The notes beneath the pieces were generated by a model that worked only from the letters and a program-made list of their open reading frames with translations, made no database searches and was not told the origin of the DNA. A stretch of DNA of 53,036 bases, from assembly GCA_003427395.1 (NCBI GenBank), contig BFEA01000745.1, positions 80,312 through 133,347 on the forward strand, in the 5' to 3' direction. Numbering within the stretch: the first letter of the stretch is position 1; every line of letters starts with the position of its first letter. This document shows, in pieces, positions 1 through 12,702 of the stretch. The position numbers were made by a program, and so were the translations under genes. Origin of the DNA: Chara braunii. Lineage: Eukaryota > Streptophyta > Charophyceae > Charales > Characeae.

Positions 1-443
1 GAAGGAGGGGGGGGGAGTCATGTTAGCTTTCAACTTCTCATGGGGGAGATGGGGTTGGTCAACCTCCCAAGTGGACTCAAATAAAGAACCTCCATTCAGC
101 ACAAAGCAGAGGGAAAAGAGAGGAGAGGGAGAAAAAGGGGGAGGGAAATAGGAAAGGGAAGGGGTGGTTGGGGGGAATATATATTTAAGCTTTAAACTTT
201 AAAGTGTAAAAAGCAAAAATTTCAAACAGTGATGGGAAAAAGTGTCGGGTTTGATATAAAGCTTATGTATACTGGGTAGCATGGGGAGGATCCAGGATTA
301 CCTCAGGCCCTAAGGCACTTGGCCAATGCTCTCCAGTACCTTAGGGCATTTGAGTCCCTTGGGGCATATATTATGTACTTACACAAAGACTTCTCATTCG
401 GAATCTGGTCATAATGCCCTTCATATACATAGGGTTCAGCCTC

Positions 444-480
444 CTGACGAGTCGGTGAAACTCCAATGAAACACTCTGTC
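444..480 (+). ncRNA. Hammerhead-ribozyme-like motif, copy 1
   Basis: Reads CTGACGA (conserved box 1), GTCGG / CCAAT as stem II with one mismatch and one wobble around a 7-nt loop, GAAA (box 2), then an ACA/TGT mini stem III with a triloop and the expected cleavage C at 480. I cannot find convincing pairing for stem I, so activity is doubtful. It may belong to a Penelope-like or other small-ribozyme retroelement. Confidence 0.35.
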
Positions 481-570
481 ACAGACCCGTGTTTGTTCTT
501 CTCTTCTCCCTCTCCCCCTACTGTTTACCAGGCAGTTCTATCTGACATTATATATGTACAGTGTACACGT

Positions 571-607
571 ATGATGCGTCCGTGCAACTCCGACTAAACA
601 GTCTGTC
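571..607 (+). ncRNA. Hammerhead-ribozyme-like motif, copy 2 (decayed)
   Basis: Starts 127 bases after copy 1 in a tandem unit. Stem II is GTCCG/CCGAC with one mismatch, and stem III ACA/TGT is perfect. Box 1 reads ATGATGC and box 2 TAAA, so three catalytic-core bases differ from consensus and this copy should be inactive. Confidence 0.3.
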
Positions 608-820
608 ACAGCCCCCATTTCTTGTCCTTTTCTCCTTTACTGCCTAAGGTTCACCGGGCACTTCTCCATGACAATATATTGTCACATAGCTATGAACTAA
701 GAGAGCGCACTTTGCGAAAGAAAGGATACAGAACAAAAAACAAGGGCACATTGAAGACATTCAATTTCTCATTCTTCTTTTACCTCCCCCTACACTGTGC
801 CTCTCACGTACAAGGCTCAC

Positions 821-885
821 CACATTGATGAAGTTGAGCGCGAGCTGGCCCCCATCCCCGTGTGCCATAACAGCCCACTTGTACG
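821..885 (-). other. Exon-like segment just past the synthetase stop
   Basis: Downstream of the synthetase stop, on the same strand, 65 bases lie between an excellent acceptor (tctgcctgtttctcacag) and an excellent donor (gtg|gtgagc). They translate without stop as YKWAVMAHGDGGQLALNFINV. I do not recognise the peptide. It could be an alternative 3' exon, an exon of a downstream gene running off the window, or chance. Confidence 0.2.
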
Positions 886-948
886 CTGTGAGAAACAGGC
901 AGAGTGAATCGCCATACATCAGCAGCAGAAGTATAGGATATGCGCATG

Positions 949-1188
949 TCAAGCAGAGGAGGCAACGGGCTTGGGAATTTCGTCGATCACAGGAGCAGGT
1001 CTCCACAGTGTGCCATCTCCACCGTCCATAAGCATAATGCCCACGGCTGCCAGCTCATCGCGGATCTCGTCAGCCCTTCTCCAATCCTTATGCAATCTGG
1101 CATCGGCTCTTTCTCGCATCCGTGCTGCCAACTCCTCACCTGTCAGTCCTGCCCGCTGGAGCGCTTTCTGGCGCAGTTCTTCAAGCAC
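949..1188 (-). CDS. SYCO: Cysteinyl-tRNA synthetase last exon (C-terminus)
   Basis: 79 codons plus TGA (951-949). Reads [57 protein letters not shown] and ends KPVASSA. This is the terminal helix pair with the ADEIR-D-L and G-x-x-WRP motifs typical of bacterial and organellar cysteinyl-tRNA synthetases. The acceptor is ctttggtacag. The piece joining it to exon 6 (about 75 residues) has not been located in 1189-5065. Confidence 0.93.
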   Translation of the reverse strand: MLEELRQKALQRAGLTGEELAARMRERADARLHKDWRRADEIRDELAAVGIMLMDGGDGTLWRPAPVIDEIPKPVASSA

Positions 1189-1671
1189 CTGTACCAAAGC
1201 AAACAGAGAGAGAAAGAACCCAAACATTGATTATGCCTTCCAAAAAACTGGACAAGCCACCCACTTCTTTGCGTCTACTTTCCATTTCCAATTGGCTCTT
1301 TTTTTTTGGCTAATTAGTAATTAATAACTAATTACTAATTAGCAGTTTTTGCTGGATTGAGGTGACGGATGCTTGCTCACTTCTTTTTACATAAGACTAT
1401 CTGAGGGTCGGTTCAAATGTGAAGCAGAGAGGTTCAGACTCTCCTCGAGAATAGGCAAAAGGAAATCAGCACTTACCAATTATATATTATTTTACTATTA
1501 AACCAATATAATGGCAATATTGTTAATTATGAATGATGGACATCATCTTGTTGAGTATAATACATACCTGCGGCGCAAATGCGGTGTGGTGCGCGTGGAG
1601 CGGTGCGCTGATTGTTGATGCGCAAAAAAAAACAAAAAAAAACAAAAGAAAGCCGCCGTGATATGTCTATA

Positions 1672-1706
<35 letters not shown>

Positions 1707-1707
1707 N

Positions 1708-1768
<61 letters not shown>

Positions 1769-3584
1769 AGATGCGGGGTGGGTCTGCTCACCCTCAGGCT
1801 TATCTTCTACCCGCATTTGCGGCCAGATACATCCCGAAATGATAAGATGGGAGTACGCTGTGTGTGTGTGTTTTAAACAATCACCACATCAACCCCTTTT
1901 TCACTCAGATATGTGCATGCATGTGTCAGAGAGAGACATCCAGAGAGAAATAGCCAAGAGTCCGACCATGCACATGACTTTCACATCAAGCTCACACGGG
2001 ACGGCACACACACAACACATGCGAAGTACACGTGAGATGTCACTCAGAGATAGTCTATAAGACGATGAACTCGATTACAGAAAAAAAAAAGGTCTTTGTA
2101 CACACATGCAAAGTACATGTGAGATGTCACTCGGAGATAATCTCACTTGAGATGTCTTTGTAGTGTGTACAGGTGTTGCGCATATGCTCTCTCAGGTATG
2201 GTCTCTCTCGCTCTCTCTCAACCTCACTTATGGCCGCTCTCTTTCCCCAAGGCCTCTTGTCTCACTGAATTCCCTCCCCCTCTCTCTATAACTCGCACTA
2301 CGCCCTAGCTATGGCGCACAGCGCCATCGACTACCACTACCAACTGACGAAGCAGTGCACAGTGGACTATCCCAAATAGCTCACCAACACTTCTGCAAGG
2401 TCTCGCAAGTGAATATGTGCTGACGACTTCCACAAATGGACTTCTGCACTTAACAATTTGCCTTCCAGACTTTCCAGACCGGTTATGGGCCGGTACTCTG
2501 CATATGTTTGCCGCTTCCAGAAGTTTGCAGATTTTCCTGGGACTTTGATGCTGACTGGACCCAACTGACAAAAAGGGACTAGAAACATCTACAGACTTTT
2601 CCTTCGCCTGCCAGTACCTACCAGAATCTTCCTAACCGCGGCCTACTGACCCTAACCTACATAGGAGTCAGAAATATGGTACACGCGATTGGGACTGACG
2701 CCGAAATTGAATTGAGACTGGGACAGGGACCAAGACTACATCGGTGAAATCCTTTCAGAAGCGTGAAACGGGTCTTCAAAATTACTGTTCCTAATGATTA
2801 ATTATATAGCATGCGTTCATGGTTAGGTACATCCGTGCAACCACTAACTTGAGATATAAATGTCCTGTCCTGGTCCGTTTCTAACAGCTCGGTTTCTTTC
2901 TGATCATCTGCCACACAAGTCTGACCATCTGTCATGCAATGCACGTCTCACCATCTGCCACACATGTCTCACCATCTGCCACACATGTGTCTTACATCTG
3001 CCACTCATCCGCCATATGCCACACACGTTTGACCGTCTACAGCTACACATAGGGACCAGTCGTCCGCCATATGCCACACACGTTTGGCCGTCTACAGCTA
3101 CACATAGGGAAAAGCCTGAAAATACACAGGACATGCATCTGATGGTGAACCCATGCCATATTCAGTGCGATACAGAAAAGAGTAGCACGGCCATCTGGCA
3201 TACATGCATCCCAAAACGGGAAAACAATAACACAGCCGTCCTTAAGGACATCCATTGGAGTAATACAGAACACTTTAGCATCGTGCCTGGACAAGGATAT
3301 GACACACACCCATCGAGAAATGCTACAAATTAAATTTAAGAAAAAACTTCAAAAACAGATTGAAAAAAGGGACAAAGCACGGCCCGTGCACAATGCACAA
3401 GTCGCCAAAAAGGACGACAACACCAATAGAGAAATGCTACATATTTTAAGAAAGAACTCCAAAAACAGTTTGAAAAAAGTGACATGGCACGTCCCGTGCA
3501 AAATGCACAAGTCGGCAAAAACAAGACGTTTACGACCTCCCCCAAAAAAGTGAAATCATCTCTCACACTCACACTTCTTTTGGT

Positions 3585-3648
<64 letters not shown>

Positions 3649-4294
3649 TATCTGTGACCGAAAAGCACCTATCTCAACATCCCCCTGCGTGCTGTGCACA
3701 GTGTGGTCAAGCACAGTGGTCCTGCGCACCGCACAGGTCCGCCACAAGTATGCCCATACTCTATCCGGCTCTGGATCCACCTCTTGCATATCTATCTCGG
3801 CTTTGACATCCAGATTACTATTCTGAAACTGCACCCCATTTGGAGGCCTGAAGAGCAAGCTTCAACAATAGCACCAGTTTACTCACTTCTTCCATAAGCG
3901 GAAGTATTGGATGGGTTCAAGGCTTCAAGCCCTTTGATGCCAAGGCAGCCATTTTGACATCTGGGCACCCCATGGAAAAAGATTGTGCCGCACCGGAAGC
4001 ATAAGGGCCAGATCCCACTGGCAAAGAGGATTGGAATAAGCCTCTGAATCTGGACGTGTTTGTGGAGAGGTGCAAACAGTTGTTATTGAACTGATTTTAT
4101 GCATCTTCGTGTTTAACACGTCCAGATTCAGCCACTTATTCCAATCCTCTTTGCCAGTGGGATCTGGCCCTAAGTAGACCAGAGTCGCTGTGACCAGTCG
4201 GCCTGACGTTCCAGGTTGGGCACGCCAGACTCGTCGCCAGTGCTGATAGTTTCTTTAGGTTCAGCAAAATAGGTTCTTGATACTGGTGGTTTAA

Positions 4295-4333
<39 letters not shown>

Positions 4334-6895
4334 AACACCACAACAGGTCACAGAGAGCTTGAAGGAATCTGGTCCAATCTAGACCTGGGCCCATCTAACA
4401 GGTCCAGATAGGCCCACTTTAGCACCGAGAGCTTGCAGCAAATTTTACGCGACGACTCACAGAAAACTTGCAGCAAATTATATGCTCTAGTTCCCCCTTC
4501 ACTGCCCCCAAACACCAAATACCAAACACAGCTCACAGAAAACTTGAAAGAATCTAGGCCCATCTGGGCCCATCTGGATCTGACAGGTTCAGATAGGCCC
4601 ACTACAGCACCCCACCATCCCCATGCCATTTGCACAGTCAATCTATTGACGATCTGACAGGTTCACATAGGCCCTCTACAGCACCCCACCATCCCCATGC
4701 CATTTGCACAGTCAATCTATCTATCGACCTCACGGGTGAATGGTACAAGTCCCCGCAGGCCCATCGGAAGGCTGGCATCTGGGACAATCTGACAGCCTGG
4801 CACAGGTCCAATGCAGGTGATTGGCAACTGCAGCTGTCCCAGCCGTTATCTTCGAACCGTTTGCATACAACCGATTTTTGGGGACTCAGCCTGTCGGACC
4901 TCTCTGGCTGGTGCCACCAGCCAAAAGACAAAAAAAATTGCTCCACCGCAGTTCGTTTTTTAGGTTCGGAGTCCAGCACAAAAGTCCAGGTTGGGAAAAA
5001 GAGGCTTGGAGGTACTGGCGGTTTAAGAAAATAGAAATCAGGAGAATTTTGTTCACCAAAATTACCTGGAAGAGATAGAAGACGCGATCAGAAGCTTCCT
5101 CCAACTGCCTCTTGGCATAGTTGATTGGCGATCGATAGTGAGTGCCCAGCAGAAACCATCTCAGGGCAAGCGGATGGTACACATCCAACACCTGGCAAGA
5201 TGGAAACACAGACCGAAACAGCCATGCATAAAACTTTTAAAATTTGTCGGGAACTGCATGTTTCACAACTTCAAATTCAAGACATGTGTCACTTCTCTGC
5301 CGTGCATGTGCACCCCTAAGAGCGGCCAACAGACAAAAAATGTTCTCTGACATATCTGTCATTTAAACCACCACTACCTCCGGGCCTCTTTTCCGCCTCA
5401 CCGCACACCAAGCTTTGCCAAAGCGCCCGCATGACTTTCTTTTCTTTCCTTTGGCTGGCGCCGCCAGCCATTTTGGTCCGGTGGCACTGTTCACCTGGAA
5501 ATCGTGGACAAGCACTTTTTGGTGTCTCGGCGTAGCCTGTGAAAGGTAGCACTGTTCACGGGAAGCACTGATTAACTACCATATATTGTCACTTCCAAAT
5601 TTTTGAATTGCTCATTGGCAGGAAAAAAGGCCGTAGGTAGCCTTTATTATTATGAAAGTTGGTCGGGGTCTGAACTTTGATTAACTCCTAACCCAGGCTG
5701 TATGTCTGCAGCACTGTTTATTTATGATTAGGACTGCAGACAGGTATTAGGTTTTTGACAGACACAATCACCACCTGCTCATCATGGTATCCACACCACT
5801 TGTGCACAAATATATTTCTAACAAAGTCCTAAACACTGATTCTGGCAACGGATCCTGGTTCGAACCAGAGTCAAGTCTATCCTGTGATCCTCAAACTACC
5901 AGTACAACCAGGCTTGGCGGCGCCGCACTGTGTGCCGAGCTTCGCCGAACCGCCCGCAGCGCACTGTTCTTCTTTTATGGCTGGCGGTGCCAGCCACTGT
6001 GGTCCAGTAGCTCCGAGCCTCCGAAATTCTAGGAGTAGGTGGTGAAGAGATCTTGCAAGGCCGGGCCCGTGTACTGGCGGTTTAAGAAGACTGATTCAGG
6101 TTTCAGACCAGGTGTCAACGTGCTCAGTGATCCTTGAACCACCGGTCGGTCTGAGCCTCTTTTTTTCCCAGCGCTGATTTTTGCCGCATGCCAATTCCTG
6201 CTGAACCAGTGGTGCGCGCTTTTCGCCTGGTGACACCAGCCTTTTCCATCCCGTAGACCCGACCCTCGGTTTTCCAGCAGCGGGTTAAATGGCGCTTTGG
6301 AACAAAATAGCCAGGAAAAGGCCTGGTTGTTTCACACTGATTCATCACTGATGCTTAGGAACTGCAAATGATCCTGGTGGTCATAACCACAGACCGCGCG
6401 TTCAGTATAGTCCTTAACTGTCTTAACACTAATTCAGCAAGGATGGTCGAACACTGCAACTAATCCTGTTTCGAACCAGAGTCAGTCTGCTCAGTGATGA
6501 TTCAACACAGATGTTCAGAAGTTAGAACACTTAGGGTCTCGCTCCACTACTCTTCACATGCATAAAAGACAAAAAATATGGCGGTGCATCTTCCCGTGTT
6601 CTACCCAAATATTCGTTCTCATTTTCCACATTTGGTGAGTAGTGGAGCGAGGCCCTTAGTCCGCCTAGTGTCTCAAGCATCAGCGCAGCAGCATAACAAG
6701 TCAAAGTTGTTACTCAACCGTGTTTCATCAACGGTTTGCCGAAGGCATTCAGATTTTGAATGTGTTCACGAAAACCCTAGTGTAAGTATGTGGTACTACG
6801 TGCCCAAAAATCTCTCTACATGCACATGGAGGCGGCCGTCACCTGGGCCACCCTTACATCTGTCTCTTATACACATCTAGATGTGTATAAGAGAC

Positions 6896-6941
<46 letters not shown>

Positions 6942-9037
6942 AAAGAGCCCTTCCACATAAATCGAAAGCCCCTGCAGGTAATCGGAAAGGGCCCTGCAGA
7001 TAGCTAGCAAGGGTCTCCTCGCCACGTAAGAGGTAGTCGTTGGACTTATAGCAGGGCAGTAACAGGCCAACTATATACGGTGTAGATTCGAATTCAGGTC
7101 CGTGTTTCAGCAGTTATGGGTTACTAAGTTACTAACTCAGCACGTGATTTTCCGGGCTTGGCTCCACTACTCACCAAATGTGCAAAATTAGAATGAATCT
7201 TCTGCTAGAACATGGAACCATACCCCGCCATATGTTTTCTCTATTGTGCAAGTGGTGACTAGTGGAGCGAGGCCCTTAGGGCCACTGCACGTAAGAAAAG
7301 GAAAACAATAAAAAAGAGAGAGCTACCGTTGTTAGTAGTAACCCATAATTGCTGGAACACAGACCTGAATTTGAATCCATAACATATATTGTTGGACTGC
7401 TCATGTCCCACCCGAAATGCGATGAATGTCTCTGTTAAGAAATGTGACCCTTTTCGGCCGGACGGAAGGAAGCGTGGGTGGGTTTCATGATGTAATCTTT
7501 TATTCTGACTTGCCGGTGGAATAGGAACCGGACTGATGCTCCCCAGAATGGAAATGGAGCCGGGCCCATAAGGACCTGTTAAAAAAAATAATAATAATAA
7601 AAAATGGGACCCTTGCTGACTCTCTGCTGGGGGCCATTGGGTAAACAGACTGGATCCAATGACGAGTACGATATGACCCCAATTATTTGTTTTCCTGTTG
7701 ACTTAGAATTTTCAGAAGGGAGGGGCACATTTGGCTCCCACAGCTTGCCCTTACTGATTTTTTTAATTGGCCCTATTCATTGGGGTGCGCTGCATCACAT
7801 GCGTGTGCGCTATGCGCCGCACGTGCACAACTCGCATGCACGTGATGCACCGCAGGAATGGTATGATATAAAAGAATAAGGTCGTAATTTGATTGAACGG
7901 TGGGGTTTAGAGCCTAACTAATCGGCATTCACTCACCACTACTATCGACGGCAGAGTCTCCGTTGATGTGCTTTTCCTTAGGCTACGTAGAGGTTTTAAA
8001 GTGCTCTCCATTGATGTGCATTTCCTTAGGCTACTTAGAGGTTTCACTGCCCTCCGGCAACTTCATTCGTTCGTAAAGGTGGCCAATGAACAAATTTAAA
8101 GACTTGAAAGTTGAAAGCTGAAATAACTTGTAAGCAAAGCTTTGTTCCTAAACTTGCTCAATATCAACAAAAACTTCAAAAAGAGAACAACTTGAAGGGG
8201 TGGGGGGTGGGGTGGGGGGTGGGGTGGGGGGGGGGAACCTCCGTTTCTAAACTTGGTCCATCTAAACGTGGTACAAGCGGTGTGCCACGCGATCCAATGG
8301 TTCAGCTTTCTTCTTCTTTTTTTCTTCGAAGAAAGACATCAACTTCATTCTTAGGGAAGGAAGACTTCCTTCCTTAGATACTAAACACTGTGTGCCTTAT
8401 GCTTGAAATCTTATAGCACAATTTCTGTTCTTTTTCTTTGAAGTGAACATTATTACAAAGCTCATGCTGAAAGGGACTAAATGATCAAACTTCATTCATA
8501 TCCAAAGCTTTAAAGTTTAAAGTTTAAAGTTTAAACCACACGGATGCTATACGGTCAACACATGAGCTTTTCATTCATTGATTAAACTTCATTCATATTC
8601 GAAGTTGAAACCATCTCGCCGTTATACATTCGATAATAGATCAACAATTAAGCCATAAAACCCATTGATCGACGCATTAGATTTCCAGGTCTCATGTTGT
8701 CTGACTAAGTGTCACCAGAGTCTCTGACACTGTCCAGACCAACTACAAAATGAGATAAATCATGAGATTGACACGCCCTCCCCCCCTCCCTCTCTTCCAT
8801 TTGTCCGTCTGTCCATCCATCCATGAATTCAATCAAACAGACAAACAATCAATTCAACAAGACAATCAATCAATTGCCGGACCTGCTGACACAACATTGG
8901 GCCGACAACCAATAAATTAATCAATTAAAAATATCAATTTATCAAGTAGCTTCAGGTCAAAGCCAGTGATGTGCTAGATTATTTCATTTAAGTCCAAACC
9001 ATGTGGCTGGTGTGATTGATTGGTTGATGGAAAGATG

Positions 9038-9080
<43 letters not shown>

Positions 9081-10377
9081 CTATCTGATTGATTCATTCA
9101 TTCATTCATTCATTCATTCATTCATTCATTCATTCATTCATTGAATGATTGATTGAATGACTGATTTGTTAGATAGGCTTCACTGGACTGATGGATTGAC
9201 CGGACTGGTTGGATTGATTGCTTGGTTGATTGGTTGATTGATTGGTTGATTGGTTGATTGGTTGATTGGCTGATTGGTTGATCAGTTGGTTCAACCTACC
9301 AGTCTATCTAGCTTGCAGCTGTTTCTCTGCCACAGTTTTTTATCGTGAATTCATACTATCTTGCAGTTTTTTCTCTGCCGCAGTTTTTTATCGTGAATTC
9401 TTACTATCTCCATGGAAGCATACGTATCTCCATGACGCAGTATCGATAATAATCAAGTCGGGCGATATCCAGGGGACAGAGTGGAGGCATACTTATAATT
9501 CGTGTATAGTTCTGTTTCGTGTGTAAAGCACAAATTGTTTGAAATTTGAATCGATTGGCTGCTGTCAGTGATTATGTTGTCTGACAGGTGCATCTATGGA
9601 CACACACCGGGCTGGGCAGCGACAATGCAAATGGTTCGATTTTAGCATGAATAATGCAAGCCTGCGGCTATAGCAGACGGCTGTGTGTGCACATGCTGCT
9701 AAACACAATTTGAAAGCAAAAGAAATAGAGACGCAAAACAAAAATTAAAAAGTAACTTGAAACTTGAACCACCAGTACTTCCGGAACATTTTCTTCAGGG
9801 GCTCCAAATGCCCGGCGCACCAAGCTTTGTCGAACCGCCAGCGCATCTTTTTTTTTTTTCTCTCTCTTTTGGTTGGTGCCACCAGCCATTGTGGTCCGGT
9901 AGCCCCAAAGCCCGGTTAACACGACGCATCAACGTAAAGGGCCCGCAGCCGATGTATGGGCAAAGTACTGATGATTTAAGTATGCCTTTCTTTTGTTCAC
10001 TTGCATCCCTCCTCCTTGCTTTTTTTTCCCCACTTTTTTTTGTCTTGCTTTGCCAACGTGCTCTTGGCTCCCCACCTTTATTGCGGGATGATCCCATAAT
10101 ATATAAACAAAAACAGACAGGAAAGTGGTGAAAGATGCCTGATATGCCTGCTCGGCGATGAGTGGGTGTGTCACCTGCATTTCGTCTTTTTTTTTCTTAA
10201 CGTAGTAAAGGGCCTTCTGGCCCTACCTCCTTTCTATCCCGTGAAGCAACAGGTCAGTTCCTTTTCCACTGTCAAACTGCGGCAAGTCACAACATATACA
10301 ATCAAGATACAGCAACGATTCATTCCATTCAGGTCTAAACCTGCATTTTCTCTTCTTCTTCTTCTTCTTCTTCTTCT

Positions 10378-10431
<54 letters not shown>

Positions 10432-11833
10432 NAGGGAGGGGTAGCCCCGATTTTTATCGTGTCCATCTGAAGAATCCCTGATCAGAACAAGGATTCTGAC
10501 ACGATAAAAGTAGGGACTACCCCCCCCCCTCCCAAAAGAAACTAGGGGCCACCGCTGGCCCACCCCTACATTGTACAGATTGACATGATCATGTGAATGT
10601 CAAATTTGTTTACTATTTATTTACTAACAATTACATGTGTGTGCCATTCCGTCAGCCGCATGGACTAGCTGAATTTCAAATTTGGGATGAGCTTTCGATT
10701 GTAAATATCAAATTTGCGACCACATTTTCTAAGCATCAATGAGGCATCTGCAGACGCCAGAAAAGCAAGGTGCTGAACAAGAGCATGCATCTTCTGGTCA
10801 ATCTGAGCACAAAAGTGGCATTTATCATCAGTCAATGGCAGCTCGGCTGCACAAGCACGATACACACCCGATGGTGCAGAAAAGCCTCTCATTCCTCCCA
10901 AATTATGTCTTTGAAAGAAAAGCCTCATAACGTATAAGGGACGTTGGTCCCGGTTTCCAGCAGGTGCTGCTCCCCACCAACGGACCGGAGACATCCACGA
11001 GGAAGGCGTCGATCCCGATGGTTCTTTCACCACCACGAGACCGTAAAACTTTGCCGGATTAACAAAAAAAGGAAATCATGACGGATCACAATTCAGAGGA
11101 AGTGCAGGTGTACTCAGATGGCGGCAGTAACGGAGGGTATTTGAGTCAAACACAGCTAGGCGCGACTTGGGAGGAGCTAGGATCCGAAAAGGAGTCTTTG
11201 GAAACAACACTTTGAGAAGAGTACCCAGCAGCAGCAGAACAGGACACAGAAGAGGATACAGGGAGAAGAAAAATCAGACTTGGTTTTACTCCAGCCACAA
11301 ACGGGAAAAATTTAGAGGTGTAGGGAGGACAGGCCGGAGGTTGATACGGAAGATAAGACAGGGCGGAGCAGGCGGAAACCTCAGACGGTTAACAAACATG
11401 ACATTCTGAATGACAAGGAAGTTTAGGCACCAAGGCGACCCGCAGAATTTTGGATAACTGGCCAAAGAGGGTTTAGGGTTTGGGGTTTTTGGAGCAACCC
11501 CTATCTCCGGACTCGAGACTAAGGGGGAGACAAAGTCTAAAGCGTGGGGCTTTGCAAGGGTAATCAAGGCTCTGCCAGAGTAGTGGTGGAGCTCTTTCTG
11601 GTTTTCTGAGGACATATCTGGCAGATCTGGGTAACAGATCTGAGAGGAAAGGGTGACGCACGGCAAACTGACAGTCAATCCTCCACTAGGTTGGAGTAAT
11701 CAATGCTGTTCAGGGGTCCTTCGGCCAGACGGAAGGAAGCGTGGGTATATCATACTTGTAAGACTATTTTGACTTGCCGGTGGAATAGGAACCGGACTGA
11801 TGCTCCCCAGAATGGAAAGGAGCCAGGACCTTC

Positions 11834-11864
<31 letters not shown>

Positions 11865-12609
11865 GACGGAAACTAGACAAACATTCTCTCACCGAAATGG
11901 GTAGTGACTGCACAGCCTTGCATTGTGCATAAAACTCAAGAGGCTGTTTTCTTTGCAACGTCAGCAGAAATGTTGATAACAGAAATGTGCTGACATTGCC
12001 ACAAAGACTCGAGACGACTCTCCAGGAAAAAGATATGAGCACATCGCCCTAAGGAAAAGAGTTCAACAGACTGATTCGACAGCATTTCTGAATTTTCTGC
12101 TGGCCTTGCAGGACATCTGTTGGAACGATACAGAGAAGATTAGCATGTCCCGTTGTCCCCTCCCCCCTCCCCCCCCCCCCGACAAAAAAAAGAGTCAAGA
12201 TGCCTCTCGCAGAACGGAAACGGGGAGGAGGGAGGGGGGGGAGCTCATTGGTTATTGGGGAAGAGAAACTGATTTCAGTGATTTCACAACATTTCTGCTG
12301 GTGGTCTTGTGAAGAAGACTCTCAAGAAGTTGACCACACACATTGAGATCTCCTCTGCAGAAACAGCCTCAAAACCATGGTGAAAACAGTTAAAAGCTAA
12401 AACGGTTACATAATTAGCGCATACTCGTACTGGAATGTTCTCGACTGAACCCAGCTTTGATTGTGGCCAGACACATTCACGAAAGGACAAGTGCAAGTAC
12501 CTAATCTCTGGCTTTGAATGAGGTCTGACAAGTTCAGGAAAGGACAAGTGTGAGTATGCCCTTACACTGTCTTTTACACATCATCAAGAGTTTTTTTTGG
12601 GAATACTGG

Positions 12610-12702
<93 letters not shown>

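Larger units (their letters stand above)
1..820. other. 3' flank of the synthetase gene with a tandem hammerhead-like repeat
   Basis: No gene seen. It contains G-rich and GA-rich tracts to about 170, a TTTAAAG-type tract near 185-205, and two diverged tandem units of about 127 bp from about 440 to 690. Each unit carries a hammerhead-ribozyme-like core followed by a pyrimidine-rich stretch. Confidence 0.5.
1189..5065 (-). other. Intron region between exon 6 and the last exon
   Basis: About 3.9 kb. It should contain the missing exon(s), but I see none. Contents in order: a perfect 15-bp palindrome (1309-1343), a (GA)n tract with an n at 1707, tandem repeats with the word ccacacatg (2900-3110), U6-derived repeats (3238-3526), a CA tract, a hairpin MITE (4005-4170), a 37-base C run (4296-4332), a 74-bp tandem duplication (4577-4724) and copies of a dispersed repeat family. 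Confidence 0.6.

Noticed and set aside
1543-1842. Open frames of Arg-Glu or Ser-Leu repeats across (GA)n tracts
   Set aside because: They are translations of dinucleotide repeats; the same occurs at 10.2-10.6, 12.6, 16.0-16.5, 21.6-22.4 and 27.3-27.7 kb.
3238-3332. Functional U6 snRNA gene
   Set aside because: The ACAGAGA box is altered and no T-run terminator or plant upstream sequence element is seen.
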